This document shows positions 1-8,168 of a DNA stretch of 64,000 nucleotides, in pieces. The position numbers were made by a program, and so were the translations under genes. Below the pieces are notes generated by a model. It made no database searches. It was not told the DNA's origin and worked only from the letters and a program-made list of their open reading frames with translations. The stretch comes from Chitinophagaceae bacterium UBA4407 (GTDB lineage Bacteria > Bacteroidota > Bacteroidia > Chitinophagales > Chitinophagaceae): the NCBI GenBank assembly GCA_002390845.1, contig DGQT01000112.1:62001-126000 (forward strand), read 5' to 3'. Positions within the stretch are counted from its first letter, which is position 1. The number at the start of each line of letters is the position of its first letter.

Positions 1-60
1 CCGGCACGGCAGCAAGCCGTAAACCCTGGTGGCTATTGTATTGAAGCTCCGGATCTCTAA
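1..60 (+). CDS. 3' end of an upstream gene (partial, unidentified)
   Basis: From the first base an open frame runs in phase with codons for PARQQAVNPGGYCIEAPDL and stops with TAA at 58-60. It precedes the PhzF-like gene by 21 bp on the same strand, so the two may be co-transcribed. Only 19 residues are visible and I do not recognise the family. The call rests on the plausible residue composition and the position. Confidence 0.4.
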   Translation, partial: PARQQAVNPGGYCIEAPDL

Positions 61-81
61 CATACTTCAAAAGAATTAATA

Positions 82-888
82 GTGCTAAAAACATATTTTG
101 TAGACTCTTTTACTTCTGAGCCTTTCAAAGGTAACCCGGCAGCAGTATGTATGCCTGATGATGAAATAGGCCATGAAAAAATGTTAAAAATTGCCGGTGA
201 AATCGGGTTTTCCGAAACTGCATTTATCAAACAAATTAACGGTGACAGCCGCTACAGCATTCGATATTTTTCGCCAAAAAAAGAAATCGCTTTATGTGGG
301 CACGCAACGCTTGCTTCAGCCAAAATAATATTCGAAAAAACTCAGGCATCTGCTATTAGCTTTTTAACAGGCGAGAATTTGAACTTAACGATAGAAAAAA
401 ATGGCAGTAACATTATAATGGAATTTCCCATTTATGATACTGTTCCGCTAATAACACCACAAGCTGTACTCAGAGCTTTAGGAATAAATCACATTATCAA
501 TTCTTCATATAGCCCAAAGAATAAAATAATCTTACTTGAAATAACTGATACCCAAACATTGGGATCATTAAATCCTGATTTCAATGCTTTAATAAATTCT
601 TACGAAAATATAAATGGCGTTTTGGTAACCGCAGCCTCAGGTACAGATGAGTACGACTTCCACTATCGCTACTTTTGGCCATGGGCGGGAACCAACGAAG
701 ATCCTGTAACAGGAGGTGTTCAGACTTTTTTGGCTAAGTATTGGTCAACAAGACTAAGCAAGAAAAAGATGAATGCTTTTCAATCTTCACAGCGAACTGG
801 TTTTATGACAGTAGAACTAAATGGTGACAAAGTTTTAATATATGGAACAGCTGTAATTGTATTTGAAGGCTACCTAACCTGTGTATAA
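82..888 (+). CDS. PhzF-family isomerase
   Basis: This 268-residue protein matches the PhzF / YddE family of diaminopimelate-epimerase-fold isomerases, which are cytoplasmic and mostly of unknown substrate. The family N-terminal motif GNPAAVC lies at residues 17-23. The acidic residue in GFSETAF is Glu45, the position of the catalytic Glu of PhzF. CGHAT lies at 72-76 and a TNEDPVTGG stretch is in the C-terminal half. Length is normal for the family. The start is a GTG at 82; no earlier in-frame ATG gives the conserved MLKTYFVDSF beginning. It is not in a phenazine cluster, so a phenazine role is not implied. Confidence 0.9.
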   Translation: MLKTYFVDSFTSEPFKGNPAAVCMPDDEIGHEKMLKIAGEIGFSETAFIKQINGDSRYSIRYFSPKKEIALCGHATLASAKIIFEKTQASAISFLTGENLNLTIEKNGSNIIMEFPIYDTVPLITPQAVLRALGINHIINSSYSPKNKIILLEITDTQTLGSLNPDFNALINSYENINGVLVTAASGTDEYDFHYRYFWPWAGTNEDPVTGGVQTFLAKYWSTRLSKKKMNAFQSSQRTGFMTVELNGDKVLIYGTAVIVFEGYLTCV

Positions 889-1336
889 TATTTTTATAAA
901 GAACCAGGATGTTAACAACAATATACAATATGGGTATTTGCAAAAAACCCAGCATAGGGAATGCTAATCTTCAAACTGCAGATAGCCCTTTTTCGCTGGT
1001 TAAATTGTTAAACGGGCACTCGATCCCTTAAACCCAAATTTTGCAGTAGAAATTTTTTGAGCCCTGCAGTAGATTTTTATGGTATCGTTCCTTGCGTCGC
1101 ACACTTGTACTGAAGAATATAACTGAGCTTTCAACAGCCAATACATCCAACTGCAAAATCCCGTTTAATGCTGAAACCGGTTCGTAAACTGTAACCACAG
1201 CCGCCACATTATCTAAACGTACAATCACTCATGAACCATTGGTACACACAGGCACATGAAGGATAATGGTCACGCGGCTTTGAGCCGTCAGGCCGATATT
1301 GCCATCTTCGCTTTGCCGGTTATTGTTCCTTAAGAG
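889..1336. repeat. Intergenic region with repeat family A (inverted pair) and a 105-bp dispersed repeat
   Basis: No convincing gene is present. A minus-oriented family A unit occupies about 1050-1133 (TTTTTTGAGCCC then TTGCGTCGCACACTTGTAC). A plus-oriented one starts at 1337, so the two face each other as an inverted pair. The stretch at about 1243-1352 is repeated with point differences at about 45609-45720; both copies read GCCATCTTCGCTTTGCCG and end in the family A core. Confidence 0.7.
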
Positions 1337-1390
1337 CAAGTGTGCGACGCAACGATGCTCAATCCCTATTCTAAAGCCGGGCTCCTGAAA
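1337..1390 (+). repeat. Family A repeat upstream of the response regulator
   Basis: Core AAGTGTGCGACGCAA followed by GCTCAATCCC and an end reading GCCGGGCTC. It lies in the 5' region of the response regulator gene. Translating it would add a false N-terminus to that protein. Confidence 0.75.
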
Positions 1391-1459
1391 TTCACCCGCA
1401 ATCAGCATGAACCACGAACAATAAACCATTCACCTGCGCTTCTTATCTTTACAGCAATC

Positions 1460-2092
1460 ATGATTAAAGTTGTTATATACGAAGACGATATTGCTTTCCG
1501 CGAAACGCTTTCTATCCTTGTAAACGGTACCGAAGGTTTTGAACTGAAGGGTGCTTACGAAAACTGCAATGGCATTGAACAACAGATACGCAAACTAAAG
1601 CCCGATGTGGTTTTGATGGACATTAACATGCCGGGCACCGATGGCCTTGAAGGGCTTAAAATTATACGTGGTTGCGCACCCGAAACCAACGTGCTCATGT
1701 TCACCATCTTCGACGACAACGAACGCATATTTCAGGCGATCTGTAATGGTGCCAATGGTTATATATTAAAGAAAACACCACCGGCAAAAATACTGGAAGC
1801 CATACAGGAAGTGTATAATGGCGGTGCCCCCATTACCTCGAGCATTGCAAGAAAAATACTGATGATGTTCCCCAAAGCACCGGCCCGCAGTGCAGAAGCA
1901 GATAAGCTTTCAACCCGTGAACAGGAAATACTGCAACTGCTTACCAAGGGCTACAGTTATAAAATGATTGCCGCCGAATTAAATATTGCGCTCGAAACGG
2001 TGCGTACCCATATTAAACGCATTTACGAAAAACTGCATGTGCATTCTGCGCAGGAAGCCATCAATAAAATATTCCCCGGAAGAAGTTTTTAA
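1460..2092 (+). CDS. NarL/FixJ-type response regulator
   Basis: A 210-residue two-domain regulator. Residues 1-120 form a receiver domain with acidic residues in YEDD (7-10), phospho-acceptor Asp54 in VLMDINMPG, and a Lys in YILKKTPP. Residues about 145-205 form a LuxR-type HTH (LSTREQEILQLLTKG, then TVRTHIKRIYEKL). The protein should bind DNA when phosphorylated. I chose the ATG at 1460 because the receiver fold begins there; the open frame extends to 1340 but runs through repeat DNA. No histidine kinase is adjacent, so the partner is elsewhere and targets are unknown. Confidence 0.92.
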   Translation: MIKVVIYEDDIAFRETLSILVNGTEGFELKGAYENCNGIEQQIRKLKPDVVLMDINMPGTDGLEGLKIIRGCAPETNVLMFTIFDDNERIFQAICNGANGYILKKTPPAKILEAIQEVYNGGAPITSSIARKILMMFPKAPARSAEADKLSTREQEILQLLTKGYSYKMIAAELNIALETVRTHIKRIYEKLHVHSAQEAINKIFPGRSF

Positions 2093-2433
2093 AAATTGGA
2101 TGTAACCGGCAGTTAAGCTTTGGGCATCGCCGCTTGTGTCACTCACTTGTACGTTCGGAAAAATATTCAGCTAAGGGCTTTTAGCAGTTAGCCTTTAGCT
2201 ATTGGCTAACAGCTATTCTTCAGTACAAGAGTGCGATCCCGAAATGAATCCGGTTCCGAAGGCTTTCGAAATGCCACCCTTCGCTTAAATGCTGCCATGA
2301 AAGCGGAACTGTGAAACGAGCGTGGCAAGTAAAGCTGAAAAATGTTTCCGGCGCTGGGTTAATACATTGGCTGTTTATACAGATATTTTAGCATTAAAAA
2401 AATGATTTGAATTGCTTAAGTATTCAGAGAATA
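2093..2433. repeat. Intergenic repeats: family A inverted pair and a family D hairpin
   Basis: Minus-oriented family A core at about 2124-2158 (TTGTGTCACTCACTTGTACG) and a short plus-oriented core at 2221-2241. Family D lies at about 2271-2337 (GCTGCCATGAAA to GAGCGTGGCAAGTAAAGC). No gene is seen. Confidence 0.65.
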
Positions 2434-2468
2434 ACACAAAAAGATGCCCTGCATTTACAGGGCATCTT
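2434..2468 (-). terminator. Rho-independent terminator after the heptad-repeat protein gene
   Basis: A perfect 11-bp stem, AAGATGCCCTG (2441-2451) with CAGGGCATCTT (2458-2468), has a 6-nt loop and on the minus strand runs into a T-rich tail. It lies 18 bp beyond the stop codon of the minus-strand gene at 2487. Confidence 0.8.
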
Positions 2469-2486
2469 GTATGAACTGGTTTTGAA

Positions 2487-3314
2487 TTACTGCTTATCTT
2501 TTTTATTATTGTTATTGATGTAAATCCCATACCCGGATGTATAACCTCCGTAAGAGATGCTGTAGCCTGGCTTTTTAAGAAATTTTGCTTTGTATTTTGC
2601 GTGTAGCTCCTTTGACTGACTTTTACCATTTACAATAAACTCATCATCAGTCAGCACAAGGTTGTAAAGACTTTTTTCATTTGGAATAATATGCTCTTTT
2701 ACCAATTCTTCGGTTAAACTTTTTATAAGGGCTTCATCTTCTTTTGCGTGCTTTTCATCAAGCGCTGCCTGTACCTGGTCTTTTTTAGCCTGCTCCATAT
2801 CTTCCATTGCTTGCTTCTGGTCTTCTGTAGCCTGCTCTTGGTCTCTGCCTGCCTGCCTGGCATCTTCTTCTGCTTGCTGTTGGTCAGCCAATGCCTGTTT
2901 CTGGTCTTTTACAGCCTGCTGTTCGTCAAGTTCTGCCTGTTCCATATCTTTTTTTGCCTGCACCATATCAGCTTCGGCCTGTATCTTATCTTTTTTTATC
3001 TGCCCTTTTATTTTATTTAGGATACTGTTATAAACATAAAAACTATCAGCAGGTATTTTCCGGTTATTTACAGATAATTCAGTAATCTTATCGTTTGTCA
3101 TTTTAATATCGTAAGCATCCTTGCCATCTCTGTAAGTAACCATTGAATGGAGTGGGTTAACAGAACTATCTTCATTAATGTTAATGATGCTCTTGCTATA
3201 AGAACGTGTTGCTGATGCCTGTTTTGAGTTACTGCCGGTTTGTGCCGCAGCTATTGTAATAATGAGCAATACTGATGCGGATAAGATTGTTTGTTTTAGA
3301 AAGTAAGTTTTCAT
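2487..3314 (-). CDS. Secreted or periplasmic protein with 11 AxxDxxQ heptads
   Basis: A 275-residue protein. The N-terminus (MKTYFLKQTILSASVLLIITIAAAQ) is a signal peptide, so the product should be exported. Residues about 113-189 are eleven consecutive seven-residue repeats with Ala, Asp and Gln at fixed positions (for example AVKDQKQ, AEEDARQ, ATEDQKQ), predicted to be a long charged helix. The C-terminal part ends in a Gly/Tyr-rich and Asn/Lys-rich tail. It lies 178 bp downstream of the M56 sensor gene, which ends in six heptads of the same pattern. The ATG at 3314 was preferred over 3359 because it begins the signal peptide. Function is unknown; a partner or substrate of the M56 protein is an inference. 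Confidence 0.75.
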   Translation of the reverse strand: MKTYFLKQTILSASVLLIITIAAAQTGSNSKQASATRSYSKSIININEDSSVNPLHSMVTYRDGKDAYDIKMTNDKITELSVNNRKIPADSFYVYNSILNKIKGQIKKDKIQAEADMVQAKKDMEQAELDEQQAVKDQKQALADQQQAEEDARQAGRDQEQATEDQKQAMEDMEQAKKDQVQAALDEKHAKEDEALIKSLTEELVKEHIIPNEKSLYNLVLTDDEFIVNGKSQSKELHAKYKAKFLKKPGYSISYGGYTSGYGIYINNNNKKDKQ

Positions 3315-3492
3315 TTTTTTTATTTTTTTTGTGTTTAAGGCAACAGCCTCCCTATTCACTTTTATGGTGAATTTTACCTGTGGCCATATAATTTTAGTAA
3401 TGTAGATTGTATCTGCAAAAACTGTCAGTGCGCATCTTAAGTTATTGCAGGATACAATTGTTGGAGGTAGTTAAATTAATAGAAGTTGTTTG

Positions 3493-5022
3493 TTAATGAG
3501 ATTTGCCCTTTTCCTTTTCAGCATTCTGCTGATCTATTAATGCCTGTCGTTGATCAGACTCTGCCTGCTTCATATCTATCATAGCCTGCTCCATGTCTTT
3601 CTTTGCCTGTATTTCATCCAGCTCAGCTTGTTTTGTATCTTCATCTGCCTGCTCTTTTGCCTTTGCTGATTGCTCTTTATCCATTTGTAATTTTTCAGCC
3701 TGAATCAGGAAAGGAGCAACTTTTGATTTGGTTAGCTGTTCCCCCATTTCAGGTGATTCATTATCATTTCCTGTAATTGTTTTATTGTAATATTCAATTA
3801 CAAATTGTTTCTCATTTACTGCAGCATCGTTTAACTGAATATTGGCTGTCATATTACCCTGCCCGATTTTATCATTGATTGCATAACGCTCTATACTATC
3901 AATTTTTATTTTTTTACCGGCCTCATCAGTTGCAGTCTTTACATCTGTGACTGGATTTGGTTTTGATGAATCTGTTTGTAATTTGGTCTTTGTTATTAAG
4001 GCAACATCATAACAGGCAGCAGTTACAGAAACCATAATGAGTATTACAAAACTTGCAGCAATGAATATTCTTTCAAAAGGATTTAGTGTTTTATTTCTGT
4101 TATTAAGAATACGGCTAACCCTTTGAAGCAACTGGTTCTTTTTCCCTGGAAAAGCAATGGTGTAACTGTTTGTATGCAGTGCATGTTCTTTAAAACTGAT
4201 TAGCGCCTTTATAAACTGTTTTTTACTTTGGGTTTGTTCAATCGCTATATCGTCGCAGCAATTTTCCCGTTCTTCCCGCAACAATGCAGACAACCATAAT
4301 AATGCAGGATTAAAGAAGAAGATACTTTCTGCAAAAACCTGTATCATGTTTATGAAATAATCATTGCGGCGTATATGTGCCAGTTCGTGAAGCAGCACTG
4401 CTTCTATTTCGCCTGCAGGTAAATGATTCAATAAACCGGCAGGTATTAAAATGATTGGTTTAAGATACCCTATTACAACCGGTACTTTAACCATTCCTGA
4501 TTCGAGCAGTTGTACCGCTTTTCTTATCTGCAGTTGATGGGATAGTGTTGCAAGTTTATTTTTCCAGTAAACAGGAACTGCATTTGTTTTACGGTACCTG
4601 AGCCGTTTAATATAAACAAGGCCAACAACCATTTTTACACACTTTACAAGGAAAACAAGAAACCAGATCGTCATGATGAACGGGGCATTCCTAGAAAAAT
4701 ACCCGGTAAACTTTTCAATAATACCATTAACCGTATTAACGGCAGCAACTTCTGTACTTAGATTGCGATAGGCATTTATTTGCTCATCAGTATTGATGAG
4801 CTCCCATATAAAAGTAGAGATACATACCGCAAAAAATAAAAAGAACAGCACAGCCAGTATATTATATCTTAGTGTTGGGCTACTTTTTGAGGTAACCATC
4901 ATTACAACACCTGTAAAGATGGTGAATAGCAGACCTTGCCATAGCGAATGAATCAACATCCAGCAAAAAGCATGAGCGATATTGCTGGTAAAAAAATGGT
5001 CTGCTAAGCTTGTAAATGGCAT
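3493..5022 (-). CDS. BlaR1/MecR1-like M56 zinc metallopeptidase sensor
   Basis: A 509-residue membrane protein of the M56 family. Hydrophobic segments cluster at residues 12-75 and 113-140. The zinc motif HELAH is at 212-216, followed by the conserved EERENCCDDIA region near 251-260. A last membrane helix lies near 323-345. In known BlaR1 systems the peptidase relays an envelope signal and causes cleavage of the paired BlaI repressor. There is no penicillin-binding sensor domain; the C-terminus instead carries six AxxDxxQ heptads (about 459-500), as in the neighbouring exported protein. It starts 19 bp after the blaI-like gene, so the two form an operon. The signal sensed is unknown. Confidence 0.88.
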   Translation of the reverse strand: MPFTSLADHFFTSNIAHAFCWMLIHSLWQGLLFTIFTGVVMMVTSKSSPTLRYNILAVLFFLFFAVCISTFIWELINTDEQINAYRNLSTEVAAVNTVNGIIEKFTGYFSRNAPFIMTIWFLVFLVKCVKMVVGLVYIKRLRYRKTNAVPVYWKNKLATLSHQLQIRKAVQLLESGMVKVPVVIGYLKPIILIPAGLLNHLPAGEIEAVLLHELAHIRRNDYFINMIQVFAESIFFFNPALLWLSALLREERENCCDDIAIEQTQSKKQFIKALISFKEHALHTNSYTIAFPGKKNQLLQRVSRILNNRNKTLNPFERIFIAASFVILIMVSVTAACYDVALITKTKLQTDSSKPNPVTDVKTATDEAGKKIKIDSIERYAINDKIGQGNMTANIQLNDAAVNEKQFVIEYYNKTITGNDNESPEMGEQLTKSKVAPFLIQAEKLQMDKEQSAKAKEQADEDTKQAELDEIQAKKDMEQAMIDMKQAESDQRQALIDQQNAEKEKGKSH

Positions 5023-5041
5023 ATAAGTTTTAATTTGCTTA

Positions 5042-5431
5042 TTACATTTTGTTTAATAAAGCTTTTACTTTTTCCAGTTCTTCTTTTGAGGTTTTGTCTG
5101 TTCCTATCAACGCCAACATCATATTACTTACTGAACCATTGTACATTGATTCTACAAAACGTTCCAACATAAAGCCTTTAGTTTTTTCTTCTTCCAACAA
5201 AGGCTTATAAATATGTTTCATGTTTGTTTCATCTCGTTCAAGCATCCCCTTTTCTGTCATTACCTGCATCAGCTTCAATGTTGATGTATATTGTACATTT
5301 TTCTGCTCATTTAATTTTTCATGCACAAACCGAACTGTGGAAGGTCCACATTGCCAAAGCACCTGCAATACATCTATTTCTGTTTTAGTTGGTATGATTT
5401 CCTTATTATTACCAGGTTTATCTTCTTTCAT
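5042..5431 (-). CDS. BlaI/MecI/CopY-family repressor
   Basis: A 129-residue winged-helix repressor. The N-terminal DNA-binding domain (PTKTEIDVLQVLWQCGPSTV, then QYTSTLKLMQVMTEKGML) and C-terminal dimerisation part match the BlaI family in length and layout. It is first in the operon blaI - M56 sensor - heptad protein on the minus strand. A palindrome just upstream (AACGTACGTT at 5452-5461) is a plausible autoregulatory operator. By family precedent, the M56 neighbour inactivates it on signalling. Confidence 0.92.
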   Translation of the reverse strand: MKEDKPGNNKEIIPTKTEIDVLQVLWQCGPSTVRFVHEKLNEQKNVQYTSTLKLMQVMTEKGMLERDETNMKHIYKPLLEEEKTKGFMLERFVESMYNGSVSNMMLALIGTDKTSKEELEKVKALLNKM

Positions 5432-5440
5432 AGTCCGAAG

Positions 5441-5461
5441 GTACGATAAAAAACGTACGTT
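5441..5461. promoter_or_regulatory. Candidate BlaI operator
   Basis: GTACG (5441-5445) and CGTAC (5454-5458) form an inverted repeat, and AACGTACGTT at 5452-5461 is a perfect 10-bp palindrome. They lie 10-30 bp upstream of the repressor start codon. The sequence differs from the classical TACAnnTGTA BlaI box, so the assignment rests on position and symmetry. Confidence 0.35.
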
Positions 5462-5609
5462 GTTAAATTGAGCTTTCCTTTAGGAATATTTTAACAATTA
5501 TTCATTCTTCAAATGATTGTGCGAAAACTTTAGAGCCAAACACTTTACGAATACCATATTTAATTTCAGTTAAGAATAAATTTGGCCGCGCAATAAATCT
5601 GGATCATGC

Positions 5610-5674
5610 TGCCACCCTTCGCATAAATGCTGCCATGAAAACGGAACCTTGAACCGAGCGTGGCAAGTAAAGCT
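5610..5674 (+). repeat. Family D hairpin repeat
   Basis: Near-identical to 2271-2337: GCCACCCTTCGCATAAATGC followed by TGCCATGAAAACGG and GAGCGTGGCAAGTAAAGC. TGCCATG and CGTGGCA can pair. The rest of 5462-5729 holds nothing I can identify. Confidence 0.7.
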
Positions 5675-5729
5675 CAATTAATAAATCAATGGCCGGCAAC
5701 AAAAATTTCCCTTTCCTTAAAACAAAAGT

Positions 5730-6860
5730 TTATGTAAACCCTCTTCCACCTGTAAGCAAGGTATAGAGTTTGGGTGTAAGGCTGCGCAGCAATAAGCCAA
5801 GGGTGATGCATGAAGCAATCAGGCTAAGCGGCAGCAAAATAAATGTAAGTATGCGGTATGCATAAGTGTAATGCAGCAGTTGAAAATATGCATCAATAAA
5901 AAGCGCCACTGCCGGTGCATGCGATACATAAATAATAAACGAAAAACCACTAAGCCACACAAACCATTTTCGGTTCATAAAAAATTGCATAAGCCAGTCG
6001 CCGCCATACCACACCGCTACAAGCGCACTAAACATAGCCAGCTTATGCAACAATGTAAGTACTGTATAAACGCTGCTGCCTATCAACGCTTCACCATTAA
6101 AAGCAAGTAAGGTTTTAATTACACATACAACAAAGCATACAATACACCATAAAAGCGGGTTCAGCAGCCGGTTTGGTTTTTCTATGTTAAAGCTGCTCTT
6201 TTGCATCCAGATGCCAAGAGCAAAAAACAGCAACCCCTCACCTTCTATCAGCAGCAGGTTTACGGTGCCTAACCACAACAGCGTAGCAATAATAAAGTAG
6301 ATCCATTTTGCAGTTTTATGCGTAACACACCAACGCAGCGCCGGATAGGCCAGGTTATAAATAATCAATACCCGTAAAAACCATAACTGATAAGGCACGG
6401 GCAACAGTAACCAGCGGCCAAATAACTGGTACCAGGTATTATCGTGCAGCAGTAATTGCGTGTCACTTACCGCCATCATGCGGGAAGATGCAACAAGACT
6501 ACGCGTGTAAGGAAACAGTTCCAGCACATAAACAAATGCGAGACCTATAGCGCTCCACAGCAGGTAAGGCAAGCCCAGTGTGCGCAGCCTTTTTTTAATC
6601 AGCTGCCTGTAAGGCTGTGTGTCACGCATAGCCAGCAGGTACCCTGAAATGATAAACAGCAACGGTATTACGAAACGGCTTATGCCATTTGCAATAAAAT
6701 ATTCAGTAAAGCCGGTTATGGTAAGTGGTTCGCCGGGAAGTGTCCACGGTTCAAGATAGCGTTGGTTTAAATTGTATCCATGAATGAATACTACCAGTGT
6801 CATGGAAATAAATGTCCAGAACTTGATTTTTTTGCTGGTGAGCGGTGATAATGTTTGCAT
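5730..6860 (-). CDS. Acyltransferase family 3 membrane protein
   Basis: About 376 residues with roughly ten hydrophobic segments. Family 3 (OafA/NodX-like) acyltransferase signatures are visible: an early membrane helix with a conserved His (VVFIHGYNL), FIISGYLLA in the second helix and the LWFLRVLIIYN segment. Such enzymes O-acylate surface sugars or other exported molecules. The substrate here cannot be read from the sequence and no sugar cluster is adjacent. I prefer the ATG at 6860 over the TTG at 6884. Confidence 0.85.
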   Translation of the reverse strand: MQTLSPLTSKKIKFWTFISMTLVVFIHGYNLNQRYLEPWTLPGEPLTITGFTEYFIANGISRFVIPLLFIISGYLLAMRDTQPYRQLIKKRLRTLGLPYLLWSAIGLAFVYVLELFPYTRSLVASSRMMAVSDTQLLLHDNTWYQLFGRWLLLPVPYQLWFLRVLIIYNLAYPALRWCVTHKTAKWIYFIIATLLWLGTVNLLLIEGEGLLFFALGIWMQKSSFNIEKPNRLLNPLLWCIVCFVVCVIKTLLAFNGEALIGSSVYTVLTLLHKLAMFSALVAVWYGGDWLMQFFMNRKWFVWLSGFSFIIYVSHAPAVALFIDAYFQLLHYTYAYRILTFILLPLSLIASCITLGLLLRSLTPKLYTLLTGGRGFT

Positions 6861-7371
6861 GGCACAATATAAAACGGCTACCAAGATAGTTTGTTACAGC
6901 GAATGAAATTGTAGGGTAGGTAATAGTATTTTTCTTTTTTGTGACGGGCCAGGGTTCTTTATGAAGCTTTTGTTGCCACGCTCGTTTCAAGGTTCCGTTT
7001 CCATGGCGACATTTGAGCGAATTATGCAAGCTGCCCCAAATTTATTTTGGTGTCATGCGATGGCTCTTTAGGTTCTTACAGACCACTGATTTATATCTGA
7101 TACCAACATCATTAGTAAGTACGACTAACAAAAAGACAATTTTTAAAAGCGGTATTTAAAACTTAAATTTAAATAATGAAAGTGTAACAATCATCTTACT
7201 GAGCATTTGTAATTACGGCACTTATGCGCAGGATACAAAACAAATGATACAGGTAATTAATTGTCACACCTTACTTTTTACAAACTAATAATTACTAAAT
7301 TACTTTTTAAGCAACCCAACGGAGCAGCCGAAAACCGTAATCAGAGTAGGCACAAATAAAAATCATACGCT
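6861..7371. other. Intergenic: family D repeat and a possible gene remnant
   Basis: A minus-oriented family D unit occupies about 6964-7027 (TTGCCACGCTCGTTTCAAGG). From about 7179 to 7289 a frame reads VTIILLSICNYGTYAQDTKQ, resembling a signal peptide. Its only nearby ATG (7176) is out of phase and the frame ends at 7289, so it looks like a decayed secreted-protein gene start. Nothing else is identified. Confidence 0.35.
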
Positions 7372-7875
7372 ATGAGAAAGAATTTCCTTAAAGTAACAAT
7401 GCTCGCATTAGCGCTACCTGCATTGCTTTCAGGTTGTGCAACAATTTTTGGACACAGCGCTTATCCTGTATCTGTTTACAGTAATCCATCAGGTGCTACT
7501 GTAAGTATTACAGACAAAAAAGGCAAAGAAGTTTACAGAGGTGAGAGCCCTGCTATGGTGATGTTAAAATCAGGTGCAGGATATTTCTCAAAAGCAGAAT
7601 ACCAGGTAAAAATTTCTTCTGCGGGTTATGCAGATCAGATCATCCCGGTTAATTACAAATTGAACGGATGGTACATTGGTAATATATTGATTGGTGGAAT
7701 TTTGGGTATGCTGATTGTTGACCCTGCCACAGGTGCAATGTGGAAACTTGATACACCACCCATCAATGTAACTTTGAATAAATCAACTGAATCAACAGGA
7801 GCGCCAACTTTGAAAATTTTAGACATTGCAAGTGTTCCACAAAATATGAAAGACAAGCTTGTTCAGTTAAAATAA
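7372..7875 (+). CDS. PEGA-like outer-envelope lipoprotein
   Basis: A 167-residue protein with a lipoprotein signal peptide; the lipobox LLSGC places the acylated Cys at residue 22. Residues about 33-90 (YPVSVYSNPSGATVSITDKK and a following KISSAGY stretch) resemble a PEGA-type beta-sandwich. A hydrophobic Gly-rich segment follows near 100-118. Proteins of this layout are common in Bacteroidota and lack an assigned role. It is monocistronic, with a strong hairpin just after the stop. Confidence 0.75.
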   Translation: MRKNFLKVTMLALALPALLSGCATIFGHSAYPVSVYSNPSGATVSITDKKGKEVYRGESPAMVMLKSGAGYFSKAEYQVKISSAGYADQIIPVNYKLNGWYIGNILIGGILGMLIVDPATGAMWKLDTPPINVTLNKSTESTGAPTLKILDIASVPQNMKDKLVQLK

Positions 7876-7880
7876 GCTTT

Positions 7881-7920
7881 CTTAAAACCTGTATGCCTGG
7901 TATGGCATACAGGTTTTAAG
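7881..7920 (+). terminator. Terminator hairpin after the PEGA-like lipoprotein gene
   Basis: A perfect 17-bp inverted repeat, CTTAAAACCTGTATGCC with GGCATACAGGTTTTAAG, separated by a 6-nt loop and 5 bp after the stop codon. The T-tail is embedded in the stem (TTTTAAG). Confidence 0.75.
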
Positions 7921-8089
7921 AACCTAAGCCCTGAAATAGGTCGGCTTATATTATTTGAACTTATACGATGAAAATTAACAGCAATGTTTCACTAATTAAT
8001 ACAATAAAATCAGCGATAACATGGCCTGTGCATTTTGGCCAATCCCGGTTGTGGCAACGGACTTGATTTAGTAAAGTTGATTGCAGTAT

Positions 8090-8168
8090 GCCCAATAAAG
8101 TATAGATCGTTGCAGTGTGCGACGCAAGTAAAGTTTAATAGTAGTAATGCAGCCTGCTCAATAAAAAA
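8090..8168 (+). repeat. Family A repeat abutting the ABC exporter stop codon
   Basis: Core CAGTGTGCGACGCAAG, then a tail ending CTGCTCAATAAAAA at the stop codon (8169-8171) of the minus-strand ABC gene. Seen from that gene, the repeat begins immediately after translation stops. No gene is seen in 7921-8089. Confidence 0.7.

Noticed and set aside
2748..3085. Plus-strand open frames rich in Leu/Phe/Cys opposite the heptad protein
   Set aside because: They are the antisense reading of the AxxDxxQ repeat; the periodic codon use keeps the opposite frame open. The signal peptide, terminator and operon support the minus strand.
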